The position numbers and the translations under genes are program-made. Below, piece by piece: positions 15,362 through 23,427 of a stretch of DNA of 33,747 bases (within the stretch, counting starts at the first letter, position 1; each line of letters begins with the position of its first letter). The notes under the pieces were generated by a model that saw nothing but the letters and a program-made list of their open reading frames with translations, did no database searches and was not told the DNA's origin. Origin of the DNA: an uncultured Bacteroides sp. (lineage in GTDB: Bacteria; Bacteroidota; Bacteroidia; Bacteroidales; Bacteroidaceae); the NCBI GenBank assembly GCA_944322345.1, contig CALUOO010000022.1:1-33747 (forward strand), read 5' to 3'.

Positions 15362-17881
15362 TCAATTGTTCAGCATCTTATCCATCAAGACTTTCATCCA
15401 GTGACCACCGATTACAGAACGGGCACGGAAACCAACCCACAAACCGCTGTCGGTATGATACCAGTCGCTGATAGGTACACGAGTCTTTGTTTCGTTGACA
15501 TATTTATACATCGGATCAACAAATTTCTGGAATGTCTCCATATCCGGAACCATAGCTGCTGTCCACATGATCCAGTCTGACTTAGTGTATTCTTTACGTG
15601 AATCCAGCGGCAAACCAAACTCATTTTGTTTAGTCAGATAGTAAGGAACTTCCTTATCGATGACATCTGTAAAGAGTCCAAGGTTCCACATCTTGTCCCA
15701 TACCATGTTGTACTTCTGGCTCCAAGTGTTCGGACGGTCGAAAGCCAAACGGTAATGATCGCCTTCAGCTGCCATTTCTTTCCACTTATCGGCCATTTTC
15801 TTTGCAGTAGCAGCATACTTGTCTGCAACGTCATTCATACCCAGCATGCGTGCCATCTCAGCATATCCGGCTACACCCATGATAGCTTTTACAGAAAGAT
15901 TGGCATTGTGAGCCCAGTGACCGGCAAAGTCGTCAGTACAAAGTTGGTTTTCAGGATCCTGTCCGTATTGTACCAGATAATCAGTCCACAAAGTCAGCAG
16001 ATCCCAGTATTTCTTGGCATAGTCTGCATTTCCTTCAATTTTGGCAATGGCAGCAGCAAGGATCACCATATTACCGCTTTCTTCAACCGGCATGTCACCT
16101 CCGTACACCTGTCCGTTGGCAATCGGATAAGTACCCAAATCGTGAGCAGCGAAAGGCTTGTTCCAACGACCACTTGCACTGTACTCAAAAATACTTGTCA
16201 TCATTGCCTTCTCCAGTTCCGGGTTGTAGATGAGGAATAATGGAGCCGACGGATAAGTAAGGTCTACTGTATTAACACAACCATTACTGTTATTCTCTTT
16301 CGAGAACCACATCAGATTTCCTTCCTTGTCGGTGAAAAGCTTGTGAGCTGCCATTACCTGACGATAAGAAGCTGCACAGATTTCTGCATATTTCTGTCCG
16401 CCAGCCTTTTCAGCATCGTCATAGATGATGGCATCCAATGCACGGCAACGGTCCATAATAGAGCTATAGTTATCACGAAGTTTCTCGAAAGCATCAAAAA
16501 TAGTCACTTTACCATCATGCTTCCAATAGCCCATGCGCTTTTCGTACATATACTCGATAGAGTAGATATCATCGTAGCCCATCATCAGATAACCTTCGGC
16601 AGAAGTCTCTTTTGACACTTTGCCCAGCTGATGTACATAAGCCATAGAAGGCATATCCTGTTCTTTACGGGTTGTCCACTTGTTGATTGAAGAATTGATG
16701 TTACCGTTTTTAACGAATGATTCTTTCATCTTATAATAATCGCCCAATCCTACAGCTTTACCGGCACCATTCACGCCTGCCAGATAAGCATATCCCCAGT
16801 CTGCACAGATAAGGTCGCCTGCACGGTCGCAGATCGGTTGGTTGATAGAACCTGCCTCTACATAACTGATGCCATTCTTGGCCAGTGTACGTGCTACAGT
16901 CGGCTGACTTGCTTCGTTGATGCTTAATTCGGGAGTTGTTTCTACATAAAGCTGAACATCATGTTCCTTCTTGTCAGTCGAACGCACACGGTAAGAAATG
17001 TAGTTGATTGGAGTAGACAAAAGATCCAGATCATCAATCAGCTGAGGAGCCGTAAATACGACATCCAGTTCTACCGGTCCGCAAGCAAATGTGTAGTAAG
17101 TAGAAGTAGCCATTACAGTTACCGATTTCTGTACGGCTTCATTAGAGAATTTCACAGCGCCCTTCTTTTCGCTGAAGAGTCCGAAATCCACATACGCGCC
17201 TCCGGTTGTGTTGTGACAGTGTGCTGCAATTACATTCTTGCCTTTACGAAGTTTCTTCTTAGCTTCGTCCGAAAGTTTCAGATAGACGTTATCACGCCAA
17301 ACTTCTCCTGTAGAAACAAGTTGTTCTCCATTCAGGTAAAGCTCGAAAACGTCATCATGAGAATAAATCAAGTAGATGTCTTCTGTTAAATCTGTGTTAT
17401 TGATTTCGAAAGTGCGGCGGATATAAATATCGGTATTTTCACCTTTCCATTCTGTTCCGATGCGTTTCTGATCGCGTGTTCCAAAAGCAGCCTTGCCTTT
17501 CTTCCAACTGTTGTCGTCAAATTGAAATTCCTGCCAGCCATTACCCGGATTCTCTCTTGTGTAGCTAGCTTCCCAACGCTCTACATCGGTCATAGGAATG
17601 ATAGGTACCAGATTCACCTTATCCTTACCCATGAAACGGTATACTTCACCATCTACACGCAAAGCGCCCAAAAGCGGTTTCTTGGCATTCGTCCAATGTT
17701 CTGTAGCTCCCTCGTTCAGCTTATCATACGGGGACCAAATAGAAAAATACGGATCTGACACGACCAAAGGTACTGAAGGTGCGCGCAAAACGCTCTCACG
17801 TACCGGAGAAAATAAATCATTAGCCTGAACACCAGAGAACAAACCCAGCGACAAGCCCATAGCTAGTAGTAGTTTCTTCAT
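15362..17881 (-). CDS. Secreted GtaA-like glutaminase-family protein (DUF5127/DUF4965/DUF1793)
   Basis: This 839-residue protein has a signal peptide (MKKLLLAMGLSLGLFSGVQA) and starts its mature part with SVPLVVSDPYFSIWSPYDKL, typical of the DUF4964/DUF5127 family. A jelly-roll segment like a GH2 sugar-binding domain is inserted at about 103-238 (FDDNSWKKGKAAFG; DIYIRRTFEI; HDDVFELYLNGEQLV; VIAAHCHNTTGGAYVDFGLF). The DUF5127 part then resumes, followed by DUF4965 (VDLTYPSAPLFLIYNPEL) and a six-hairpin C-terminal domain (YDLLTLWTDYLVQYG-like; HNANLSVKAIMGVAGYAEM). The family is named after fungal glutaminase GtaA, but many Bacteroides members sit with glycan genes, so the true substrate is uncertain. 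It has a terminator and appears monocistronic. Confidence 0.82.
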   Translation of the reverse strand: MKKLLLAMGLSLGLFSGVQANDLFSPVRESVLRAPSVPLVVSDPYFSIWSPYDKLNEGATEHWTNAKKPLLGALRVDGEVYRFMGKDKVNLVPIIPMTDVERWEASYTRENPGNGWQEFQFDDNSWKKGKAAFGTRDQKRIGTEWKGENTDIYIRRTFEINNTDLTEDIYLIYSHDDVFELYLNGEQLVSTGEVWRDNVYLKLSDEAKKKLRKGKNVIAAHCHNTTGGAYVDFGLFSEKKGAVKFSNEAVQKSVTVMATSTYYTFACGPVELDVVFTAPQLIDDLDLLSTPINYISYRVRSTDKKEHDVQLYVETTPELSINEASQPTVARTLAKNGISYVEAGSINQPICDRAGDLICADWGYAYLAGVNGAGKAVGLGDYYKMKESFVKNGNINSSINKWTTRKEQDMPSMAYVHQLGKVSKETSAEGYLMMGYDDIYSIEYMYEKRMGYWKHDGKVTIFDAFEKLRDNYSSIMDRCRALDAIIYDDAEKAGGQKYAEICAASYRQVMAAHKLFTDKEGNLMWFSKENNSNGCVNTVDLTYPSAPLFLIYNPELEKAMMTSIFEYSASGRWNKPFAAHDLGTYPIANGQVYGGDMPVEESGNMVILAAAIAKIEGNADYAKKYWDLLTLWTDYLVQYGQDPENQLCTDDFAGHWAHNANLSVKAIMGVAGYAEMARMLGMNDVADKYAATAKKMADKWKEMAAEGDHYRLAFDRPNTWSQKYNMVWDKMWNLGLFTDVIDKEVPYYLTKQNEFGLPLDSRKEYTKSDWIMWTAAMVPDMETFQKFVDPMYKYVNETKTRVPISDWYHTDSGLWVGFRARSVIGGHWMKVLMDKMLNN

Positions 17882-18197
17882 ACGTTTATTAAAAGTTAAT
17901 CATAAAAAAAGTTATCCCTGAACACAATCTTATTTTTACCGAAGAAAACTAACGTTACCTACTATTTAATCCTTTAATTCAAATTATACATGTATACCCC
18001 TTAAACATTTCTTTTACCGAACGCAAAGTTCGCACAGATAATAGAGAGAAAAGGAAAAATAACGTTCAAAAAAAGAAAATTTTGATGCTTTTTGCACGAA
18101 AAAGACAAATCTTGGTCAGTTTTTGCCAAATGAGAGCTTTTCCAATAAGATATGACTCTTTTTTATTAGTTTTGTATCAATCCAAAAAGCTATATTC
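17882..18197. other. Divergent intergenic region between the glutaminase-family gene and dcuB
   Basis: This 316-bp AT-rich gap holds no gene. It has a dcuB-side -7 box at 18167-18174, a weak TAGTTTTC box on the minus strand (17944-17951), a perfect 12-bp palindrome TATACATGTATA (17985-17996), and a small dyad CGAAC-n5-GTTCG (18018-18032). The palindromes could be regulator sites, but no known consensus is recognised. Confidence 0.45.
18167..18174 (+). promoter_or_regulatory. Putative -7 box for dcuB
   Basis: TAGTTTTG fits TAnnTTTG and lies 23 bp before the dcuB ATG. No matching -33 box was found. Confidence 0.5.
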
Positions 18198-19520
18198 ATG
18201 ATAATACAATTGTTTTTTATCCTGACTGCAATTATCGTTGGTGCCCGTTTGGGAGGAATAGGGTTAGGCGTAATGGGAGGCATCGGATTGGGTATACTAA
18301 CATTTGCTTTTGGCTTGCAACCAACAGCCCCGCCCATTGATGTTATGTTAATGATTGCCGCGGTTATTTCTGCCGCCGCTTGCATGCAGGCTGCAGGAGG
18401 ACTGGACTATTTGGTAAAACTGGCAGAAAAGCTTCTCCGCAGGCATCCGTCACACGTCACTCTGCTTAGTCCTTTGGTCACCTATCTGTTTACATTTGTT
18501 GCAGGAACAGGCCACGTAGCCTACTCCATTCTACCAGTTATTGCCGAAGTCGCTACTGAAACAAAAATACGTCCCGAACGTCCGCTGGGAATCGCTGTCA
18601 TCGCTTCTCAACAAGCCATTACTGCAAGTCCCATTTCTGCAGCTACTGTAGCCCTTTTGGGAATGTTAAGCGGGTTTGACATTACAATGCTGGACATCCT
18701 GAAAATATCTATTCCCTCTACCATACTCGGTGTAGCTATAGCGGCATTATTTTCAATGAAAACCGGAAAAGAGCTTATTGATGATCCAGAATACCAAAGG
18801 CGTATAAAAGCAGGTATTATCGACAATACAACAACCCAATTCAAGGAAATACCCAACAGACACGCAGCCCTCATTTCCGTCCTCATCTTTGTTATGGCTA
18901 CTTTTTTTATTGTTCTATTCGGTTCTTTTGAGGAAATGCGTCCCAGTTTTCAAATTAATGGTACAACTACCCGTCTAAATATGCCCTTTATCATCGAAAT
19001 TATCATGCTCTCTGCCGCAGCCCTCATTCTTTTAGCAACCAAGACAAATGGAATAAAAGCTGCACAAGGATCCGTTTTTTCAGCTGGCATGCAGGCTGTA
19101 ATCGCCATTTTCGGAATAGCTTGGATGGGCGACACATTTCTCCAAGGGAATCTGGCAGAGCTTACATCCACCATCGAGGAAACTATAAAACAGACACCAT
19201 GGCTTTTCGGTGTTGCACTATTTGCCATGTCCATCCTGTTATATAGCCAAGCAGCCACAGTACGTGCTTTAATGCCACTAGGCATTGCACTTGGCATTGC
19301 TCCTTACACATTAATAGCATTATTCCCGGCTGTTAATGGATATTTTTTCATACCTAATTATCCAACTGTAATAGCAGCTATCAACTTTGACCGTACCGGA
19401 ACAACACGTATAGGCAAATACATACTTAACCATTCTTTCATAATGCCCGGGTTGATCTCTACCATCATAGCCATAATATCCGGATTCCTGCTAATTCAAC
19501 TGTACCACCCCATGGGATAA
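18198..19520 (+). CDS. dcuB: Anaerobic C4-dicarboxylate transporter (DcuA/DcuB family)
   Basis: This 440-residue inner-membrane protein has 10-12 predicted membrane segments and glycine-rich N-terminal helices (ARLGGIGLGVMGGIGLGILTF). It has the family core FVAGTGHVAYSILPVIAEVA and the conserved SQQAITASPISAATVALLG. The C-terminal part contains PNYPTVIAAINFDRTGTTR. Dcu carriers exchange fumarate, malate or aspartate for succinate under anaerobiosis, which fits Bacteroides fumarate respiration. DcuA and DcuB cannot be told apart reliably from sequence alone. It has its own promoter box and is followed by a strong hairpin at 19526-19562, so it is probably monocistronic and marks the end of the core region. 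Confidence 0.92.
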   Translation: MIIQLFFILTAIIVGARLGGIGLGVMGGIGLGILTFAFGLQPTAPPIDVMLMIAAVISAAACMQAAGGLDYLVKLAEKLLRRHPSHVTLLSPLVTYLFTFVAGTGHVAYSILPVIAEVATETKIRPERPLGIAVIASQQAITASPISAATVALLGMLSGFDITMLDILKISIPSTILGVAIAALFSMKTGKELIDDPEYQRRIKAGIIDNTTTQFKEIPNRHAALISVLIFVMATFFIVLFGSFEEMRPSFQINGTTTRLNMPFIIEIIMLSAAALILLATKTNGIKAAQGSVFSAGMQAVIAIFGIAWMGDTFLQGNLAELTSTIEETIKQTPWLFGVALFAMSILLYSQAATVRALMPLGIALGIAPYTLIALFPAVNGYFFIPNYPTVIAAINFDRTGTTRIGKYILNHSFIMPGLISTIIAIISGFLLIQLYHPMG

Positions 19521-19525
19521 AACAC

Positions 19526-19562
19526 CAGCGCGACAAACAAATCACCTTTGTTTGCCGCGCTG
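19526..19562 (+). terminator. Strong hairpin after dcuB
   Basis: CAGCGCG plus CAAACAAA (19526-19540) pairs with TTTGTTTG plus CGCGCTG (19548-19562), with one internal A-C mismatch. It lies 6 bp after the dcuB stop. The downstream sequence is AT-rich but has no long T-run, so it may act mainly as an mRNA 3' end stabiliser or terminator. Confidence 0.75.
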
Positions 19563-19726
19563 ATATTCAATCATTTAACCTATCTGTAGGCTATTAATAT
19601 TCTTCCTCGTTGAAGAAATTTATCTGTGTTGATTATCAATATATTATGCAATAATCAATGAATTTTGCGCAAACAAACCGCGCCGTCTGAGACGGTCTGA
19701 GGCGATGGGAAGAATTGGCGGATAAA
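19563..19726. other. Junction between core genome and defence island
   Basis: This 164-bp spacer separates dcuB from the minus-strand defence operon. It contains CCGTCTGAGACGG (19683-19695), a 13-bp palindrome overlapping a direct repeat of GTCTGAG (19685-19691 and 19695-19701). This GC-rich patch is unlike the AT-rich flanks. It could be a transcription stop for the operon to its right or a trace of an insertion point. I see no gene here. Confidence 0.4.
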
Positions 19727-20638
19727 CTAATTCTGTATAGATCTCCATAATTTATCCATTAGTTCTCCTGCATGAGTAATATCATTAGATTGTGATTCTC
19801 CTTTGTATGATGATTTTGTTCCCATATTGCCAATAAATATTTTATTATCTACACATCTAAAATATATACGAATCCCGCCATATGCATGATTGCGAAGTTC
19901 ATATACATTATCAGCTTCACACTTTTTAACTATATTATCATCACCTCTTGCAGGGAACAATAATCCACTTTGTAATGCCTTGACGAATAAACTAATTATA
20001 AACTCCTGTAAATCCGGTGGGCTCAGTTTAAATTTATCCATAAATGAATCACTCATGATGCACTCATTATCATCAAACAAATATTTCAATATAAATAAGT
20101 TTGCATCATCAATCATTTCATCCTCAGTAATACGATGTATTAGATTCTTCGTATTCAAGCCATGCCAATTTACGTTCTTCAATACAGTTTCATTCACTAA
20201 AATTTCAAGACTATCGACTTTAAGCGTTGTATCTAATGGCAATGACATAAAATAATATTTCAGCTTACCGGCAATAAATAAATCTGTCGCATCCCTTCCA
20301 TGAAATTTTATAGAACTATTTAAATCCTCTTCAGTAAATACATCCTCAATGTGGACATCTACATCTATTGGATACCTTGTAAAAAATGAATATAATTTTT
20401 TTCTGTATTCTTTATATTCGCCCTTTTCTGCAATCTTAAAATTATCTATAAGAGATTTTAAGGTTTCCCTGCAAATTAAAATAGCAGAAGGCTCCCTATT
20501 TGTCGCAATATACCCATTTATAGGTAGTCTTTTGTCATTTAATAAGCATATAAATTTAAGCATTAGATTATCAAAAACCTCGTACAGATTACCTGTATAG
20601 TTTCCTGGTAAATTTGAATTAAAGTAAAATGTTATCAT
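19727..20638 (-). CDS. Unknown protein with C-terminal HigB/RelE-like region, partner of the DUF3696 ATPase
   Basis: This 303-residue protein has no recognisable N-terminal domain (about 1-200; mixed alpha/beta, Asp/Glu-rich, no signal or membrane segment). Residues 205-300 follow the order of HigB/Gp49-type toxins of the RelE/ParE fold. There are two helices (SPPDLQEFIISLFVKALQSG), then VYELRNHAYGGIRIYFRCVD (245-264), a strand IFIGNMGTKSS, and the closing helix preceded by SQSNDITHAGELMDKLW. HigB proteins cut mRNA at the ribosome, so a ribonuclease effector is possible, but this is inferred from pattern only. It is the last gene of the DUF262-ATPase operon, starting 2 bp after the ATPase stop, so all three are probably made together. 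Confidence 0.6.
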   Translation of the reverse strand: MITFYFNSNLPGNYTGNLYEVFDNLMLKFICLLNDKRLPINGYIATNREPSAILICRETLKSLIDNFKIAEKGEYKEYRKKLYSFFTRYPIDVDVHIEDVFTEEDLNSSIKFHGRDATDLFIAGKLKYYFMSLPLDTTLKVDSLEILVNETVLKNVNWHGLNTKNLIHRITEDEMIDDANLFILKYLFDDNECIMSDSFMDKFKLSPPDLQEFIISLFVKALQSGLLFPARGDDNIVKKCEADNVYELRNHAYGGIRIYFRCVDNKIFIGNMGTKSSYKGESQSNDITHAGELMDKLWRSIQN

Positions 20639-20640
20639 CT

Positions 20641-21621
20641 TTATAATAAATCCGATGCATTTATTTCAAATTGGTCGAACATACCTTCTGGCCATTCTTT
20701 AATACGGCCGTAATTATCCATCTTAATACTTGTGACATTAGAAATACCTTTATCTTGCTCAAACCAATGAGTCAAAACTTTATCCGCAAATCCTTTGTTT
20801 TTTTTGGCATAAATTCGAATGCCATCGAAAAGATGGTCGCTATGGGTTTCAACAATAACTTGGCAGCCTGAATGTGCAACTGATGCTATTAATTTCCCCA
20901 TTTCAGTTTGCCCACGTGGGTGCAAATGAGCTTCAGGATTTTCTAATATTACCAATGTGTTTTTCTTTATAGCCCCCAAAAACAAAGCAACAATTATTGG
21001 TAATGTGTAGCTTAGTCCAAATCCGACATTCTTTGCTCTATAGCCATTAAATAAGGAAAAGGAAGTATCTGCCTTATCAATAATGTTATAATCAAACTGC
21101 ACCCCAGGACTTATAGTTCCCAACCAAGCTCTTAAATTATAGAGGAAAGTATCACCTTCAGAACAAGGATGAATTACCAATTCGTCAAGAATATCATTTT
21201 CATGCATTTCTATACACTTTATAACATTCTCTCCTTTGGGACCCAATTCGCAATCTGATAAAAGAGGAATTGAAACCAAAGGACCATATCTATCTGCTGA
21301 AATAACAATCAAGTCAGGAAAGTCATCTGCATAAATGTTATTCTTCGTTAACGGAGAATAACAAATCATATGATCTTCACAGTATCTTGCATTGATACTA
21401 AATGGCAAAGGAGAAAATGGATTTTGGAGTTCTTTGTAATCACCATGTCCCTCTATTAACGGATTTTCAAAATGTCTAGAATATTTATTCAGTATCTGTA
21501 AAGCTTGAATAACTGAACTTTTCCCACTGCTGTTTAACCCAGTTAAAACATTTAACTGATTAAAATTAATACTTTTATCTACAAATGACTTAAAGCCTTT
21601 GATGATAAGTTGATTTATCAT
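20641..21621 (-). CDS. AAA ATPase of the DUF3696/OLD-like SMC group
   Basis: This 326-residue ABC/SMC-type ATPase has Walker A GLNSSGKSS (28-36) after INQLIIKGFKSFVD. It has a signature-like stretch NVGFGLSYTLPIIVA (198-212), Walker B with H-loop region LVILENPEAHLHPRGQTE (223-240), and VIVETHSDHLFDGIRI (255-270). This matches the DUF3696 subset of bacterial AAA proteins found in defence islands and related to OLD, GajA and PtuA ATPases, but without a TOPRIM nuclease domain. It has no own nuclease motif, so it likely senses or transmits a signal to a partner. It overlaps the upstream DUF262 gene by 4 bp (ATGA) and is followed after 2 bp by the HigB-like gene. Confidence 0.85.
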   Translation of the reverse strand: MINQLIIKGFKSFVDKSINFNQLNVLTGLNSSGKSSVIQALQILNKYSRHFENPLIEGHGDYKELQNPFSPLPFSINARYCEDHMICYSPLTKNNIYADDFPDLIVISADRYGPLVSIPLLSDCELGPKGENVIKCIEMHENDILDELVIHPCSEGDTFLYNLRAWLGTISPGVQFDYNIIDKADTSFSLFNGYRAKNVGFGLSYTLPIIVALFLGAIKKNTLVILENPEAHLHPRGQTEMGKLIASVAHSGCQVIVETHSDHLFDGIRIYAKKNKGFADKVLTHWFEQDKGISNVTSIKMDNYGRIKEWPEGMFDQFEINASDLL

Positions 21622-23069
21622 GATATATATTTTTGTAATAGATTATTCAAAGAATCAAAGCGTGATTTTACAGCAGCATGTTTCATGCTGTCACGAGATA
21701 TAGATATTATGAAATCTGTATCATCCAAGAATGGTTTATATTCATTTAAAAAATGGTTCTTATGAGAACATAATATAGAAAACTCACTATCAGAGATATT
21801 GGCAAAAAGATTACTCCATGTTTCAAATAATGATTTATTGATAGGTGAACGTCTTAAGCCATCATAGCTTTTCCTAAAAGCGTGACTACCAAATATTTTA
21901 TAACACCTATCCATTGCTATATTAAATATACTAACTATTTCATCTTCATTCATAACTCGTACTGTTCCCAAATCTATTCTTCCTGAATCAACTCGCTTTT
22001 TCAATTCTCTGGAATCTAGGTTAGGCATAGAATTTAATAATATCATTGTATCCGATAACCATGTATCAATCGTAACTGTCTTATTATAAGTTCTATAATT
22101 ACGTATTAGAAAAGAAACAAATCTAAGAATCAATTCTTTATCCTCCATTCTTTCTGTATGGATTGAGTTTCCTGTTGCATGTTTAAACGCCTCTGATTCG
22201 GACAATTTATTTAACAGTATTGTAGATTTACCTGTATATAATGCATTCCTAATCTCTTGACTACTTAACGGCATACCTCCCGTATTCAATCTTTTAAAAA
22301 CATTCCTTTTTACTTCTTCTGGTGTGCCTGGATTTATGATAGTAAAAGTAAAAGTAGTTTCCAATATTCTATTTTGTAAATTAATCGGTAGATCATTCAA
22401 GGTCTTACCATCCAAATCTTTTCCCCAAAATTCAAGCCCTTGTAATTTGAACCCATAGCCTTTTTTATCTATATTTTTCTGAGTGTCCTCTAAATATGAT
22501 TTTCCTAAAACAAAATCCCTCAATGTACTTATGCGTTGTAAACCGTCAACAACAGTCCAATTAGATTTCTCATCACTAGAGACATAGAACATCGGAATTG
22601 GTATTTTTAACAATATGGACTCAATTAACTGCGACTTTCTTTCACTGTTCCAGACCTCTTTTCTTTGAAAGTCAGGATTTAGTGTTATTGTCCCTTGCTG
22701 AAGCCTTCTCATTAATGTTTCCATAGTTATTGGCTTTGTATCAATTGAGATTTCATCTGGATTAAATGGATCTCTGTCATGCTCGTCATCTAACGATTCT
22801 TCAATTCCAGATTGTTTCGAAGAAATCACATGTTTGATAATTTGTGTCATGTTTTCATTGAAATTATCATCATGCAAAATATCCCCGTTCTCTTTCATGA
22901 TTTCCCAAGAAAGATTTTCGGAATTGATACCGAAGTTTAAAAAGCATTTATTTGTAGAATCTATTAATGCGTAAGTGCTATTTTCTACTTCTAATGCAGT
23001 TAACTCAATACTCTCATTATTCTTAAGTCTAAAAATATATGGCATAATTCCTAAAGTTAATCTTGTCAA
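21618..23069 (-). CDS. DUF262 (GmrS-like, ParB/Srx fold) protein
   Basis: This 483-residue protein contains a DUF262 domain from about residue 112. It shows ITLNPDFQRKEVWNSERKSQ (128-147), IPIPMFYVSS, the signature VDGLQRISTLRDFV (174-187), and FKRLNTGGMPLSSQEIRNALY. In other proteins DUF262 carries nucleotide hydrolysis or DNA-nicking activity (GmrS, SspE, BrxU). The about 110-residue N-terminal extension and the C-terminal helical part have no clear match, and no GmrD-like HNH (DUF1524) domain is visible. It is the first gene of the three-gene operon, with a promoter box 67 bp upstream. Start codons at 23069 (used here) and 23045 (MPYIFRLKNNES) are both possible. Confidence 0.82.
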   Translation of the reverse strand: MTRLTLGIMPYIFRLKNNESIELTALEVENSTYALIDSTNKCFLNFGINSENLSWEIMKENGDILHDDNFNENMTQIIKHVISSKQSGIEESLDDEHDRDPFNPDEISIDTKPITMETLMRRLQQGTITLNPDFQRKEVWNSERKSQLIESILLKIPIPMFYVSSDEKSNWTVVDGLQRISTLRDFVLGKSYLEDTQKNIDKKGYGFKLQGLEFWGKDLDGKTLNDLPINLQNRILETTFTFTIINPGTPEEVKRNVFKRLNTGGMPLSSQEIRNALYTGKSTILLNKLSESEAFKHATGNSIHTERMEDKELILRFVSFLIRNYRTYNKTVTIDTWLSDTMILLNSMPNLDSRELKKRVDSGRIDLGTVRVMNEDEIVSIFNIAMDRCYKIFGSHAFRKSYDGLRRSPINKSLFETWSNLFANISDSEFSILCSHKNHFLNEYKPFLDDTDFIISISRDSMKHAAVKSRFDSLNNLLQKYIS

Positions 23070-23136
23070 TATAATTGATCCCCTAAACTAAATATAGTTT
23101 TTAGGACTTTGGCACATTCCGTTTATACTTGTTTCA

Positions 23137-23144
23137 CAAAGATA
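23137..23144 (-). promoter_or_regulatory. -7 box for the DUF262-ATPase-HigB-like operon
   Basis: On the minus strand TATCTTTG fits TAnnTTTG, 67 bp before the 23069 start. It faces the divergent promoter at 23190-23197. Confidence 0.6.
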
Positions 23145-23172
23145 CTACAAACAAATATATTTCTTGACTATT

Positions 23173-23209
23173 TATCAAATATAATTCACTACATTTGCGT
23201 TACTTGATA
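23173..23209. promoter_or_regulatory. Dyad flanking the xre promoter, possible operator
   Basis: TATCAA (23173-23178) and TTGATA (23204-23209) form an inverted repeat with 25 bp between the arms. They bracket the xre -7 box at 23190-23197. This placement suits autorepression by the XRE protein encoded just downstream, but the arms are short and AT-rich. Confidence 0.35.
23190..23197 (+). promoter_or_regulatory. -7 box for the xre-hsd operon
   Basis: TACATTTG fits TAnnTTTG and lies 22 bp before the xre ATG. It is divergent from the DUF262 operon promoter, whose -7 box is 45 bp away. Confidence 0.65.
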
Positions 23210-23219
23210 AAGAAATAAT

Positions 23220-23423
23220 ATGAAACTAAATAGGATAAAAGCAGTATTGGCAGAAAAAGGCATTTCACAGACATGGTTGGCTAAACAACTTGGCAAAAGT
23301 TTCAGTATGGTTAATGCATATGCTTGCAATAGGATTCAGCCAAATCTAGAAACTCTTCAGCAAATAGCTGTTATCCTACAAGTGGATTTAAAAGACCTGA
23401 TAACTGATAAAGAAGAAAGGTAA
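23220..23423 (+). CDS. Small XRE-family (Cro/CI) transcriptional regulator
   Basis: This 67-residue protein is essentially one helix-turn-helix domain: IKAVLAEKGISQTWLAKQLG, the recognition helix KSFSMVNAYACNR, then PNLETLQQIAVILQVDLKDL. It ends almost at once, as do controller proteins of restriction-modification systems. It precedes hsdR by 4 bp and is surely co-transcribed with it. It probably times or limits hsd expression and, given its position, may also act on the divergent DUF262 operon. The operator is unknown; a weak dyad flanks its own promoter. Confidence 0.88.
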   Translation: MKLNRIKAVLAEKGISQTWLAKQLGKSFSMVNAYACNRIQPNLETLQQIAVILQVDLKDLITDKEER

Positions 23424-23427
23424 AGTC

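Noticed and set aside
18950-19297. Minus-strand frame of 115 codons inside dcuB
   Set aside because: It is antisense to well-conserved membrane segments of the transporter and has no protein-family features.
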